DNA of 64,000 nt from an uncultured Clostridia bacterium. Its GTDB lineage: Bacteria; Bacillota; Clostridia; Oscillospirales; Acutalibacteraceae. Location: positions 1 through 64,000 of the forward strand of contig CALEII010000052.1 in NCBI GenBank assembly GCA_937876205.1, read 5' to 3'. The notes below the pieces were generated by a model. That model made no database searches and was not told the DNA's origin. It was given only the letters and a program-made list of their open reading frames with translations. Shown here in pieces: positions 9,012 through 16,949 of this stretch (the stretch's first letter is position 1; every line of letters begins with the position of its first letter). Position numbers and translations under genes: made by a program.

Positions 9012-9524
9012 TTATTTTGCAAATTTTTCAGCTTTGCTCAGAATTGTAATGAACGGACAAATCAGAAGCCCGCATATGAAATTGCTGATTCCGTGCGTGA
9101 TGTCAAAGGGGATTCCTGCAATAATCCACGAGATCATTCCTTTGAAATCAAGTCCGAAAAGCAGAGCCTGAGCAGGAGCATAAAGAGTGCCGTATAAAAA
9201 TCCGTGCAGTGCACAAACCGTCATATATATAACGGGTTTTGTTTTGTCGGGAAGTTTTTTCGGTATGAGCATTGTCATTCCCCACAGAACAGCCCATATG
9301 TATAGATAGGGAATCCACCATGTTGCGAATCCGTTCATAAGTCCCGTGAGAAAAACAAAAATATATAACGGATAAAGAGCTTTTTTTCTGTATACGACAG
9401 TCATTGAAACAATAAATGTATCGATAAGATGAATATTTGGCAGTACATCCATCAGAACCTTTGACGCATACATCAGCGCTCCGAGCATACCGAAAACGGC
9501 AATGTCTTTTACCTTAAGCTTCAT
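9012..9524 (-). CDS. ECF transporter S component, probable corrinoid uptake
   Basis: This 170-aa hydrophobic protein has about six membrane segments and a KLKVKDIAVFGMLGALMYAS start typical of ECF S components. S components bind a vitamin and dock on a shared EcfA-A'-T module, which is not encoded here. It overlaps the DUF4430 lipoprotein gene by 1 bp and lies downstream of a cobalamin riboswitch, so cobalamin or another corrinoid is the likely substrate. That assignment rests on the riboswitch and not on residues in this protein. It could be a CbrT/CblT-like carrier. Confidence 0.82.
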   Translation of the reverse strand: MKLKVKDIAVFGMLGALMYASKVLMDVLPNIHLIDTFIVSMTVVYRKKALYPLYIFVFLTGLMNGFATWWIPYLYIWAVLWGMTMLIPKKLPDKTKPVIYMTVCALHGFLYGTLYAPAQALLFGLDFKGMISWIIAGIPFDITHGISNFICGLLICPFITILSKAEKFAK

Positions 9525-10012
9525 TATTCAGCTCTGAATTCGTATGAGCTGCCTGCTGCGATTTCAGTCTGATCAACACCTGTTGAGCCGTAAGCACCGT
9601 CAACATAGAATGCCCAGTACTTGCCGTCTGTGGCATAGTCAAGTGTTTCACCGTCAACAGTCTTTACATAAAGACCGTAAGGCCCCTCATCACCTGTAAT
9701 GATGTTGTTGTCAAGCAGAGCTTCGCCGACAGTTGTTTTGTCTGTGCTGACATTGTAGACCTTCTGTGTGCCGTCAAGATGTGTTACGGTAAATGTGAAG
9801 CTTGTTTTTCCTTCACCCACATTCAGGGCGTCTGCTTGTGAATCTGCTTCATCCTTTACAGCTGCATCCTGTGTCTGTGATGAAATCTCAGAGGGATTTT
9901 CATCGGGTGTTTCCTTGTTGTCGCTGCAACCTGTTGTAAACAGTGCCATAACCGCAATAAGCACAATACAAAGGAAGAACGACAAACTTTTTTTAATGTT
10001 TGTCATTTTCAT
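9524..10012 (-). CDS. DUF4430 lipoprotein, probable corrinoid-binding
   Basis: The 162-aa protein starts at ATG 10012, with AAAGGAG 9 nt upstream. The frame stays open to 10243, but that extension is the riboswitch and is not coding. A lipoprotein signal ends at ALFTTGCSD, followed by a Ser/Glu/Asp-rich linker and a beta-grasp-like DUF4430 domain (about residues 70-162). DUF4430 resembles the C-terminal domain of transcobalamin/intrinsic factor. With the riboswitch upstream and an S component downstream (TAATG overlap), the inferred role is surface capture of corrinoid for ECF import. Confidence 0.83.
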   Translation of the reverse strand: MKMTNIKKSLSFFLCIVLIAVMALFTTGCSDNKETPDENPSEISSQTQDAAVKDEADSQADALNVGEGKTSFTFTVTHLDGTQKVYNVSTDKTTVGEALLDNNIITGDEGPYGLYVKTVDGETLDYATDGKYWAFYVDGAYGSTGVDQTEIAAGSSYEFRAE

Positions 10013-10059
10013 TGTCTTTTTCTCCTTTGAAAAAATATAATGTGTCTTCTTTTTTACTG

Positions 10060-10243
10060 GCACTCGCAGTACTGTAAGAAGCAATTGCCTGAAAAATATT
10101 TCGACTCGGTACTCTTTTTCCGCCTTCTCAGATTTCTCCAATGGCTTGTCTCTCTTTTGCGGTAAAGAGATAGAAAAAAGAACAAAATGTACCTCACGGC
10201 GACGGGCTCGTACAGGATTTTCACCTGTTTCCTTTTCAAGCAA
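10060..10243 (-). promoter_or_regulatory. Cobalamin riboswitch
   Basis: Read on the minus strand, the leader contains the cobalamin aptamer landmarks in order: GGAAACAGGTGAAAATCCTG, ACGAGCCCGTCGCCGTGAG, AAGCCATTGG, TGAGAAGGCGG and AGTACCGAGTCG. A short hairpin (TACTG...CAGTA) follows and may sequester translation signals. A covariance-model search would fix the exact borders. It precedes a lipoprotein and an S component, so ligand binding should repress corrinoid uptake. No clear U-tract terminator follows, so control of translation is more likely than attenuation. Confidence 0.85.
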
Positions 10244-10247
10244 GGTT

Positions 10248-10276
10248 ATTTTATCACAGAAGCAGATTTATTGCAA
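10248..10276 (-). promoter_or_regulatory. Promoter of the cobalamin riboswitch operon
   Basis: On the minus strand, TTGCAA (10271-10276) and TAAAAT (10248-10253) are separated by 17 bp. Transcription would start just before the riboswitch. Confidence 0.6.
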
Positions 10277-10317
10277 CAAAAATGTAAATATTTGGCTCTA
10301 AAAAAATAATATTATTG

Positions 10318-10346
10318 TTGCAAAATCTTATATTTTAGTTTATAAT
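10318..10346 (+). promoter_or_regulatory. Promoter of the acyl-lipid gene cluster
   Basis: TTGCAA (10318-10323), a 17-bp spacer and TATAAT (10341-10346) precede the AMP ligase gene. It diverges from the riboswitch promoter. Confidence 0.65.
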
Positions 10347-10411
10347 TAAAAAGATAAAAATAAAATGAGTTACTATGTTTTATTATAGATATATAGAGGA
10401 GGAAATCTGTA

Positions 10412-12109
10412 ATGAAATTACCCCCCATTGAAATGATAAAGGTCTGCCATCCTTATCCCGAAACAACAATGTTCGGTGCAGTCAGGGATGCGGCAGAGCG
10501 TTTTCCAAAAGCACCTGCTCTTGAGTTTATGGGCAGTTATACATCATACAGTCAGCTGATACGAAAAATTGAGCAGGCTGCAATGGCATTTTATGCTGCG
10601 GGTCTGCGTAAAGATGATGTTGTCACAATCTGTACTCCAAACATTCCTCAGGCAATCGTTGCAATTTATGCGCTTAACAGAATCGGTGCTATAGCAAGTG
10701 TTGTTCATCCTCTGTCATCGCAGAAGAATATCACATATTATCTCGACTATACAGACAGCAAGATGATTATCACTCTTGACAATTTCTATGAAAAAGTTTA
10801 CTCTGCTGTCAGAGAGGCAAAGAGAGAAGTCAGAATTATCGTTGCAAGAATTCAGGAAGAGCTCAATCCCATTCTTGCGGCAGGCTACACTCTCAAAGCC
10901 GGTAAAAAGTATCTTAAATTCCCCGAAAAAGGAAAGGGGGTTGTATGGGGCGATTTTGTCAAGTATTCACGAAGGGTTCAATTACCTCCTGTTGAGTACG
11001 ACAAGAACAAGACCTCCATTATTCTTTACAGCGGCGGCACAAGCGGAACGCCAAAAGGCATCCGTCTTTCTGACTTCGGCTTCAATGCTCTTGGTATGCA
11101 GCTTGTTGAGGCCTGCGGAATAAATATAACCTATGGCTGTAAGTTCCTTTCGGTTATGCCTATATTCCACGGCTTCGGTCTCGGAATCGGTATTCATACA
11201 ATGCTCGAAAACGGTGCAATGTGTATTCTTATTCCTCAGTTTACAAAGGAAACATATGCACAGACAGTCCTCAAGAAAAAGCCGAATTTCATCGCAGGCG
11301 TTCCCACACTTTATGAAGCTCTTCTTAATGTTGATGCTTTCAAGGGGGCTGATCTTTCGTTCCTGAAGGGTGTTTTCAGCGGCGGTGATGCAATGTCTGT
11401 TGATCTTAAAAAGAGATGTGATAAATTTTTCAGAAAGCATAATGCAGATATACAGATAAGAGAGGGCTACGGTCTTACAGAGAGTGTAAACGCAACCTGT
11501 CTTACACCTTTAGACAGATATAAAGAGGGAAGCATAGGACTGCCTTTGCGTGATATGCAGTTCAGAATTGTTGAGCCCGGCACATTCAATGAGGTGCCCG
11601 TTGGTGACCTTGGTGAAATCATCATTTCAGGACCTACCATTATGCTCGGTTATCTGAAAAATGAAGAAGAAAACGAGAAGACTCTTCGTTATGATGAAAA
11701 CGGCACAAAATGGCTCTTTACGGGAGACCTCGGCTGTGTTGATGACGAAGGCTTCATATACTTCAAGCAGAGAATCAAGAGAATGATTGTCTCAAGCGGC
11801 TATAATGTATATCCGTCACAGATTGAAAAGGTTCTTGATAAACATCCTGATATTGATTATTCCTGTGCAATCGGCGTGAAGGACGCCTACAAGATGCACA
11901 AGGTTAGAGCATATATTGTACTTAAAGACGGTGTACCCGATACACCTGAAGAAAAAATAAAAATTCTTGAATATTGTAAACAGTATCTTGATGTTATCGA
12001 GCGTCCAAGAGAAATTGTTTTCAGAAAAGAGCTTCCCAGAACACTTGTCGGCAAGGTCGCATACCGTGTTCTTGAGGAAGAAGCAGCAGCAGAGGAGGCT
12101 AATAAATAA
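10412..12109 (+). CDS. Acyl-CoA synthetase / AMP-dependent ligase
   Basis: This 565-aa ANL-superfamily enzyme has the phosphate-binding loop YSGGTSGTPKG near residue 206, GYGLTE near 352 and FTGDLG near 436. The C-terminal subdomain hinge follows, ending in LPRTLVGKVAYR with the usual catalytic Lys. It activates a carboxylic acid as acyl-AMP and passes it to CoA or a carrier; a fatty acid is suggested by the neighbours (a PlsC-like acyltransferase and a patatin phospholipase). GAGGAGG lies upstream. The stop overlaps the next start as TAATG, indicating a coupled operon. Chain length is not predictable. Confidence 0.9.
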   Translation: MKLPPIEMIKVCHPYPETTMFGAVRDAAERFPKAPALEFMGSYTSYSQLIRKIEQAAMAFYAAGLRKDDVVTICTPNIPQAIVAIYALNRIGAIASVVHPLSSQKNITYYLDYTDSKMIITLDNFYEKVYSAVREAKREVRIIVARIQEELNPILAAGYTLKAGKKYLKFPEKGKGVVWGDFVKYSRRVQLPPVEYDKNKTSIILYSGGTSGTPKGIRLSDFGFNALGMQLVEACGINITYGCKFLSVMPIFHGFGLGIGIHTMLENGAMCILIPQFTKETYAQTVLKKKPNFIAGVPTLYEALLNVDAFKGADLSFLKGVFSGGDAMSVDLKKRCDKFFRKHNADIQIREGYGLTESVNATCLTPLDRYKEGSIGLPLRDMQFRIVEPGTFNEVPVGDLGEIIISGPTIMLGYLKNEEENEKTLRYDENGTKWLFTGDLGCVDDEGFIYFKQRIKRMIVSSGYNVYPSQIEKVLDKHPDIDYSCAIGVKDAYKMHKVRAYIVLKDGVPDTPEEKIKILEYCKQYLDVIERPREIVFRKELPRTLVGKVAYRVLEEEAAAEEANK

Positions 12110-13317
12110 TGAGTCGAAGCAGAAAAGAAATGAGAAAAGGTTACAACCGTAACCGTTTTATGGTAATGACAGTTTTTAAGATACTCAGACCTTTTGCTTT
12201 TCCCGTACTTCACGCAGAAATGAAAGCGTACAGACCAAAAAACAAGACATTCCTTGTGATTTCAAACCATACAGATGCTCTTGATCCCGGTTTCATTATG
12301 CTTGAATTCAACAAGTATATCCGTTTTGTTGCAAGTGACCATGTAACAAGAGGCGGTCTTCTTGGTTTTGTAATCAAGTACCTCGGCGGTGTTATTGTTA
12401 AAAGAAGAAGCAATCCCCCCGAAGTGCTCTGGAATGACATTCTTGACACACTCAAGGCAGACATTCCTGTTGGTCTTTTTGCTGAGGGCAGCACAAGTCT
12501 TAACGGTGAAACAGGCTTCATTTCAGCCAATACAGGTAAGCTTGTCAAGGATTCAGGCAAAGCTCTCATAACTCACAGATTCATCGGCGGCTATCTCAGA
12601 AGCCCCAGATGGGCAAATACAAACAAGGTCGGTCCCGTTATCGGTCAGGTTGTCGGTGAGTATTCACCTGAGGAGCTTGCAACAATGACTGTTGATGAAA
12701 TCAATGAAATAATCAGACGTGACACATATGTAAATGCCTTTGAAGAGCAGAGAAAGAATCCCCGTGTTTATACAGGTGATAATATGGCTGAGTACCTTGA
12801 GAGAATTCTCTATGTCTGCCCGAAATGTATGCAGATAGGCACACTTCACAGTAAAGGTGATTTCCTCAGTTGTGATGAATGCGGATACAAGGTTGAATAC
12901 GGCACAGATGCTTTCTTCCACAGCGAAACAAATGAAGTTGTTTTTGACAATGTTCTTGCGTGGGATAAGTGGCAGAGACAAATCTGGAAGGAAAAGGTTC
13001 TTTCAGCAGCAGATGGCGAACTGATTTTTGAAGACAAGGACCAGCAAATCCGTACAATAAAGGAAGATGCTAAAATCCCCGTTGCAGACCACGCAACTCT
13101 CCGGCTTTACAAAGATAAATTTGTTGTTATCAAAGACGACGGTGAAGAAATTGAGATGCCTGTTCTGTCAATGAACAGAGTCTGGATTGCCGCAAAGGAT
13201 TCACTCATTCTCGTTAATGACGAGCATTACTTTGATGTGAGCTGTCATGATGTAAAGAGATCTGCAATCAAATATGTAGCAGCCTGGATGTATCTCAGAG
13301 GTAAAGATTTTGTCTGA
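12109..13317 (+). CDS. PlsC-like 1-acylglycerol-3-phosphate acyltransferase with zinc ribbon
   Basis: In this 402-aa protein the N-terminal half is a PlsC/LPLAT domain, with the HX4D catalytic motif as NHTDALD (His54, Asp59) and the substrate motif FAEGST near residues 124-129. A four-cysteine zinc-ribbon-like module follows (Cys237, Cys240, Cys255, Cys258), then about 120 residues of beta-rich sequence. The tail is not part of ordinary PlsC, which is about 240 aa. AGAGGAGG lies within the end of the ligase gene. Context suggests acyl transfer to a lysophospholipid or another lipid acceptor using the CoA ester made by the upstream ligase. Confidence 0.87.
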   Translation: MSRSRKEMRKGYNRNRFMVMTVFKILRPFAFPVLHAEMKAYRPKNKTFLVISNHTDALDPGFIMLEFNKYIRFVASDHVTRGGLLGFVIKYLGGVIVKRRSNPPEVLWNDILDTLKADIPVGLFAEGSTSLNGETGFISANTGKLVKDSGKALITHRFIGGYLRSPRWANTNKVGPVIGQVVGEYSPEELATMTVDEINEIIRRDTYVNAFEEQRKNPRVYTGDNMAEYLERILYVCPKCMQIGTLHSKGDFLSCDECGYKVEYGTDAFFHSETNEVVFDNVLAWDKWQRQIWKEKVLSAADGELIFEDKDQQIRTIKEDAKIPVADHATLRLYKDKFVVIKDDGEEIEMPVLSMNRVWIAAKDSLILVNDEHYFDVSCHDVKRSAIKYVAAWMYLRGKDFV

Positions 13318-13345
13318 TTCCTTCTATATGAAAGGAGAATAGATT

Positions 13346-14209
13346 TTGACCGGACTAATTGATGTCGGCGGCGGTATGAAATGTGCATACTCTGCAGGGC
13401 TTTATGATTATTTTATGGATAACGGCATAGAGTTTGATTACTACCTGGGTGTTTCGGCAGGCAGTATGAATCTTCTCTCATACATAGCCGGCGAACGTGG
13501 CAGAAATATCCGTATGTACCGTCTTGCAGCAGAGGGTAATGAATATCTCAGCCTTTCAAGCCTTGTTCATAACGGAACATATATGAATTATGAAAAGGTT
13601 GCAGAGGATTTTTACTCTGAAACGGGTTTTGATCCGTTTGATTTCAAAACCTTCTTTTCATCTGAAAAGCCATTTTATGTGGCAGCAACAAGAGCTCACG
13701 ACGGTACAACTATTTATTTTGACAGAAACGATATGTATGACAGAGACAGCCTTATTGATATAATAAGCGCATCGTGCTGTATCCCCGTTGCAAGTAAACC
13801 CATAATTATAGATGATGTTGAATACTTCGACGGCGGACTCGCTGAGCCCATACCCTTCAGAAAAGCGTTTGATGACGGCTGTGACAATATCGTTGTTGTT
13901 CTCTCTGCCCCTGCAGATGAAAGAAGAGAGAAAATTCCCGGTGCAAATCTTCTGGGACCTGCAATTCTTAAAGAGCATCCCGCAATCAATGAAATAGTTG
14001 AAGACAGACCTTCTGTTTATAACTATATGATAAGATGTATCAGAGAATATGAGCTCAGAGGAAAGGCGCTTCTGCTTTCACCCGAAGATATACCCGGTGC
14101 ATTCACGCTTGTCAAAGATGCCGATGTTACAAATAAGCTTTATGACAACGGCTATCGTGACGGAATGGAGTGCAGAAGGGAAATTCTCAGGTTGCTTAAT
14201 AAACAATAA
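13346..14209 (+). CDS. Patatin-like phospholipase
   Basis: This 287-aa protein starts at TTG 13346 behind AAAGGAG. Patatin features are the glycine-rich oxyanion loop DVGGGMKCAYSAG at the N-terminus, the nucleophile elbow GVSAGS (Ser37) and the dyad Asp in DGGLAEP (Asp162). There is no signal peptide, so it probably acts at the inner membrane face, releasing fatty acids from phospholipids. With the two upstream genes it could form a deacylation-reacylation cycle. The family is close to RssA/YjjU-type bacterial patatins. Confidence 0.9.
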   Translation: MTGLIDVGGGMKCAYSAGLYDYFMDNGIEFDYYLGVSAGSMNLLSYIAGERGRNIRMYRLAAEGNEYLSLSSLVHNGTYMNYEKVAEDFYSETGFDPFDFKTFFSSEKPFYVAATRAHDGTTIYFDRNDMYDRDSLIDIISASCCIPVASKPIIIDDVEYFDGGLAEPIPFRKAFDDGCDNIVVVLSAPADERREKIPGANLLGPAILKEHPAINEIVEDRPSVYNYMIRCIREYELRGKALLLSPEDIPGAFTLVKDADVTNKLYDNGYRDGMECRREILRLLNKQ

Positions 14210-14211
14210 TC

Positions 14212-14302
14212 TGTCGGGCAGATTTGCTGATATCGTGTAGGGACCGATGTGGGTATCGGTTCCTAAGATTGATTTATTCAACCAGCCCGACAAATCATTT
14301 TT
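14212..14302. repeat. Palindromic intergenic element with nested hairpin
   Basis: An outer 8-bp perfect inverted repeat (TGTCGGGC 14212-14219 with GCCCGACA 14285-14292) encloses an inner hairpin built on GGACCGAT and ATCGGTTCC. AATCATTTTTT follows, so it may act as a terminator after the patatin gene. The size and nesting also fit a dispersed palindromic repeat. Confidence 0.5.
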
Positions 14303-14317
14303 TAATATGGTGTTAAT

Positions 14318-14929
14318 ATGACTGATAAAGAAAAAATGCACTCAGGTGATATATATTATCCCTCGGGTGATGAGATAATGAAAGAACAGCTGATGTGTCT
14401 TGACAAGCTTTATGATTTTAATGCAACAAGACCGACACAGCTTGATATAAGAGAAAAGCTACTGAAGGAAATGTTTGCTGAAATCGGCGAAAACTGCTAT
14501 ATTGAACCGCCTCTTCATTCAAACTGGGGCGGTAAACATTGCCATTTCGGTGACAATGTTTATGCTAACTTTAATCTGACACTTGTTGACGATACACATA
14601 TCTATGTCGGCGATTGTACGATGATAGCCCCCAATGTTGTTATAGCAACTGCAGGTCATCCGATACTGCCTGAACTGCGTGAAAAGGCGTATCAGTATAA
14701 TATGCCCGTACATATCGGCAGAAATTGCTGGATAGGTGCAGGAGCTCTCATTATGCCGGGTGTGACAATCGGTGATAATACTGTTATCGGCGCAGGAAGC
14801 GTTGTTACAAAGGATATTCCCGCAAATGTTGTGGCTGTCGGTAATCCCTGCAGAGTTATGAGGGAAATCAGTGACCATGATAAGGAATATTATTTCAGAG
14901 ACAGAAAAATAAATTATAGTACATTATAA
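14318..14929 (+). CDS. Maltose/galactoside O-acetyltransferase family (hexapeptide repeat)
   Basis: This 203-aa protein has an N-terminal Mac domain (about residues 5-58) and a left-handed beta-helix of hexapeptide repeats. Residues TAGHP near 111 contain the catalytic His of the LacA/Maa family, and a typical IGAGSVVTKDIPANVVAVGNP tail closes the helix. It transfers acetyl from acetyl-CoA to a sugar or glycoside. The acceptor is not predictable and may be a detoxified sugar rather than a nutrient. The ribosome-binding site is weak (GGTG), and the gene lies about 110 bp after the patatin gene, beyond a hairpin element. Confidence 0.9.
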   Translation: MTDKEKMHSGDIYYPSGDEIMKEQLMCLDKLYDFNATRPTQLDIREKLLKEMFAEIGENCYIEPPLHSNWGGKHCHFGDNVYANFNLTLVDDTHIYVGDCTMIAPNVVIATAGHPILPELREKAYQYNMPVHIGRNCWIGAGALIMPGVTIGDNTVIGAGSVVTKDIPANVVAVGNPCRVMREISDHDKEYYFRDRKINYSTL

Positions 14930-14930
14930 A

Positions 14931-14963
14931 AAAATGAGCAGATTGATTCTGCTCATTTTTTTT
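14931..14963 (+). terminator. Terminator after the acetyltransferase gene
   Basis: ATGAGCAGA (14934-14942) pairs with TCTGCTCAT (14948-14956), flanked by an A-run and a T-run of eight, so it could terminate in both directions. Confidence 0.85.
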
Positions 14964-15108
14964 GAAAGAAGAATATTCACGGTAAACAGTATTGCTCAGC
15001 ATGAAACAAGCTATATATAACACACATTACACTAAATGTCACGCATTTATCATAGAAATAAATGTCAACAATTTGTTGCATCACGCAGCAGAGCCGATTT
15101 ACGGCATC

Positions 15109-15137
15109 TTGACATTTTATCAATTATGTTTTATTAT
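15109..15137 (+). promoter_or_regulatory. Promoter of ftcD
   Basis: TTGACA (15109-15114), a 17-bp spacer and TATTAT (15132-15137). Confidence 0.7.
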
Positions 15138-15166
15138 CTCTCTATATTGATTTTCAGGGTGATAAA

Positions 15167-16063
15167 ATGGCAGAAAAAATAGTAGAATGTGTACCTAATA
15201 TAAGTGAGGGCAGACGCCCTGAGGTTGTAGCAGAGTGTGTGAATGCCGTAGCATCGGTTGACGGTGTTAAGATTCTTCACTTTACATCAGACTATGACCA
15301 TAACAGAAGTGTTATAACCTTTGCAGGCAGTCCCGAGGGTGTGTCTGAGGCGGCAGTAAGGCTCAGTAAAAAGGCAGGGGAACTTATTGACCTTACAAAG
15401 CATACGGGAGAGCATCCGAGAATGGGTGCTGTGGATGTCTGTCCCTTTATTCCCGTGAAAAATGTTACAGTCGAAGAGGTTGTTGAAATTGCAAAATCCA
15501 CGGCAAAGCGTATTTATGAAGAAAACGGCATTCCCGTTTATCTTTATGAAAAGGCAGCTTCTGCGTCTCACAGAGTAAATCTTGCAGATGTAAGAAAAGG
15601 GCAGTTTGAGGGGCTTTCAGAGAAAACAAAGCTTCCCGAATGGCAGCCTGATTTCGGTACGGGATATCATCCCACTGCAGGTGTCACAATCGTCGGTGCA
15701 AGAGAGTTTCTTATTGCGTTTAATGTTGAGCTTGACACTGATGATATTGAAATTGCAAAACAAATTGCAAAGACAATCCGTTTTTCAAGTGGCGGATATC
15801 CTTGCGTAAAAGCTCTCGGTCTTATGCTTCACGAAACGAACACGGCACAGGTCTCAATAAATTTCACCGATTATAAAACAACATCGCTTTATACTGTTGT
15901 CGATAAGGTGCGGGAGGAAGCAAAAAAATACGGCACAGAAGTAAAATGCACTGAACTCATAGGTTTGTCACCTATGAAAGCACTTATCGACTGCGCCGAA
16001 CATTATTTAAAAATTAAAGATTTTGATTATAATAATCAGGTCTTTGAAAACCACTTTTTATAA
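15167..16063 (+). CDS. ftcD: Glutamate formimidoyltransferase
   Basis: This 298-aa protein matches the formiminotransferase part of FTCD without the cyclodeaminase domain. The N-terminus reads KIVECVPNISEGRRPEVV, the loop KHTGEHPRMGAVDVCPF near residue 83 carries the catalytic His, and FSSGGYPCVKALG lies near 205. It moves the formimino group of N-formimino-glutamate to tetrahydrofolate, linking histidine degradation to one-carbon metabolism. No hut genes are adjacent. It has its own promoter and is followed by a small hairpin, so it is probably monocistronic. Confidence 0.93.
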   Translation: MAEKIVECVPNISEGRRPEVVAECVNAVASVDGVKILHFTSDYDHNRSVITFAGSPEGVSEAAVRLSKKAGELIDLTKHTGEHPRMGAVDVCPFIPVKNVTVEEVVEIAKSTAKRIYEENGIPVYLYEKAASASHRVNLADVRKGQFEGLSEKTKLPEWQPDFGTGYHPTAGVTIVGAREFLIAFNVELDTDDIEIAKQIAKTIRFSSGGYPCVKALGLMLHETNTAQVSINFTDYKTTSLYTVVDKVREEAKKYGTEVKCTELIGLSPMKALIDCAEHYLKIKDFDYNNQVFENHFL

Positions 16064-16070
16064 TCTTATG

Positions 16071-16097
16071 GGCGGCTATTAGTCGCCTTATTCTTTT
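16071..16097 (+). terminator. Terminator after ftcD
   Basis: A short GC-rich hairpin, GGCGG/TCGCC (16071-16075 with 16083-16087), is followed by TTATTCTTTT. It overlaps the end of the convergent gene. Confidence 0.6.
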
Positions 16098-16876
16098 GAT
16101 TTTATTATTTCAAGCAACTGTTCCGTATCAGGAATCAGGCTTTTGTCTGCAACGATAGTGATTCTGTAAACGGTGCTGTCAATTACTGTAATTATGTCTT
16201 CATCGGAAATATATACTTTACCGAATCCCTCTGACGGATGTTCCTTATAATTATTATACTTGTCAGAAGATAAAAGTTCAGCTGCTTTCAGGGCTGTTTT
16301 CTCATTTCTGTATTCGAGTATATCCTGAAAAATGATAACGCACTTATCACCGATATCATAGTGCTCATGTGTAAGAGTAAGCTGTGCAGAAACAGTTTTC
16401 TTCACGGTAATTTTATTCGGAATTTCTTTATCTGAGTGATTAAATCCCTTTGCTGTTATTCTATTTGCAATTCCGAAATCGTGAACATCAAGATATTTCC
16501 CGTCCGACACCTCAGGAATGACACCGGTTTTTGTTGTTATCAGAGTAATGGATGAAAGAATAACACAGATAACCGACAGGCTGATTACAATAATATTCGA
16601 TATAAATATTACCTTTTTTGCAGTTGTATTATCACATTTCTCTTTCTTTTTTGATGCAATGTCATCATAAAGATACATGATGATTGTATATGCAAGCAGA
16701 ATTATCATTGCAATAAATAATTCGGGCATTGTTATAATCTTATACTGAGCGTTTGCAAAAAAGGGAAGTGACTCAAAGGCATTATAAGTAATATCGTCCG
16801 TAATAATACTGTTGATAAAACCTAAAATGATTGTTGCAGACGGTAATATTCTGATAATTTTATTATTTTTAATCAT
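16088..16876 (-). CDS. Membrane protein of unknown function
   Basis: From ATG 16876, behind AAAGGAGGG, the protein is 262 aa; a longer frame from 16924 would run into the terminator of the upstream gene. Three hydrophobic segments are visible (about residues 8-30, 45-70 and 85-110), with a Lys-rich cytoplasmic loop (SKKKEK) between the second and third. A C-terminal domain of about 140 residues follows and is probably outside the membrane. I recognise no family. It lies directly after the Idh-GNAT gene but is separated from it by a strong terminator. Confidence 0.7.
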   Translation of the reverse strand: MIKNNKIIRILPSATIILGFINSIITDDITYNAFESLPFFANAQYKIITMPELFIAMIILLAYTIIMYLYDDIASKKKEKCDNTTAKKVIFISNIIVISLSVICVILSSITLITTKTGVIPEVSDGKYLDVHDFGIANRITAKGFNHSDKEIPNKITVKKTVSAQLTLTHEHYDIGDKCVIIFQDILEYRNEKTALKAAELLSSDKYNNYKEHPSEGFGKVYISDEDIITVIDSTVYRITIVADKSLIPDTEQLLEIIKSKE

Positions 16877-16904
16877 TATAAATCCCTCCTTTTTTATTAT
16901 AATA

Positions 16905-16940
16905 CAAAAGCGGCTTGTTTTCAAGCCGCTTTAAATTTTA
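16905..16940 (-). terminator. Terminator after the Idh-GNAT fusion gene
   Basis: A perfect 11-bp stem (AAAGCGGCTTG 16907-16917 with CAAGCCGCTTT 16922-16932) and a four-base loop are followed on the minus strand by TTTTGT. Confidence 0.85.
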
Positions 16941-16949
16941 TCAATTATA

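Noticed and set aside
10013..10243. N-terminal extension of the DUF4430 lipoprotein frame
   Set aside because: It is the cobalamin riboswitch read as protein; the true start has a strong ribosome-binding site and a signal peptide.
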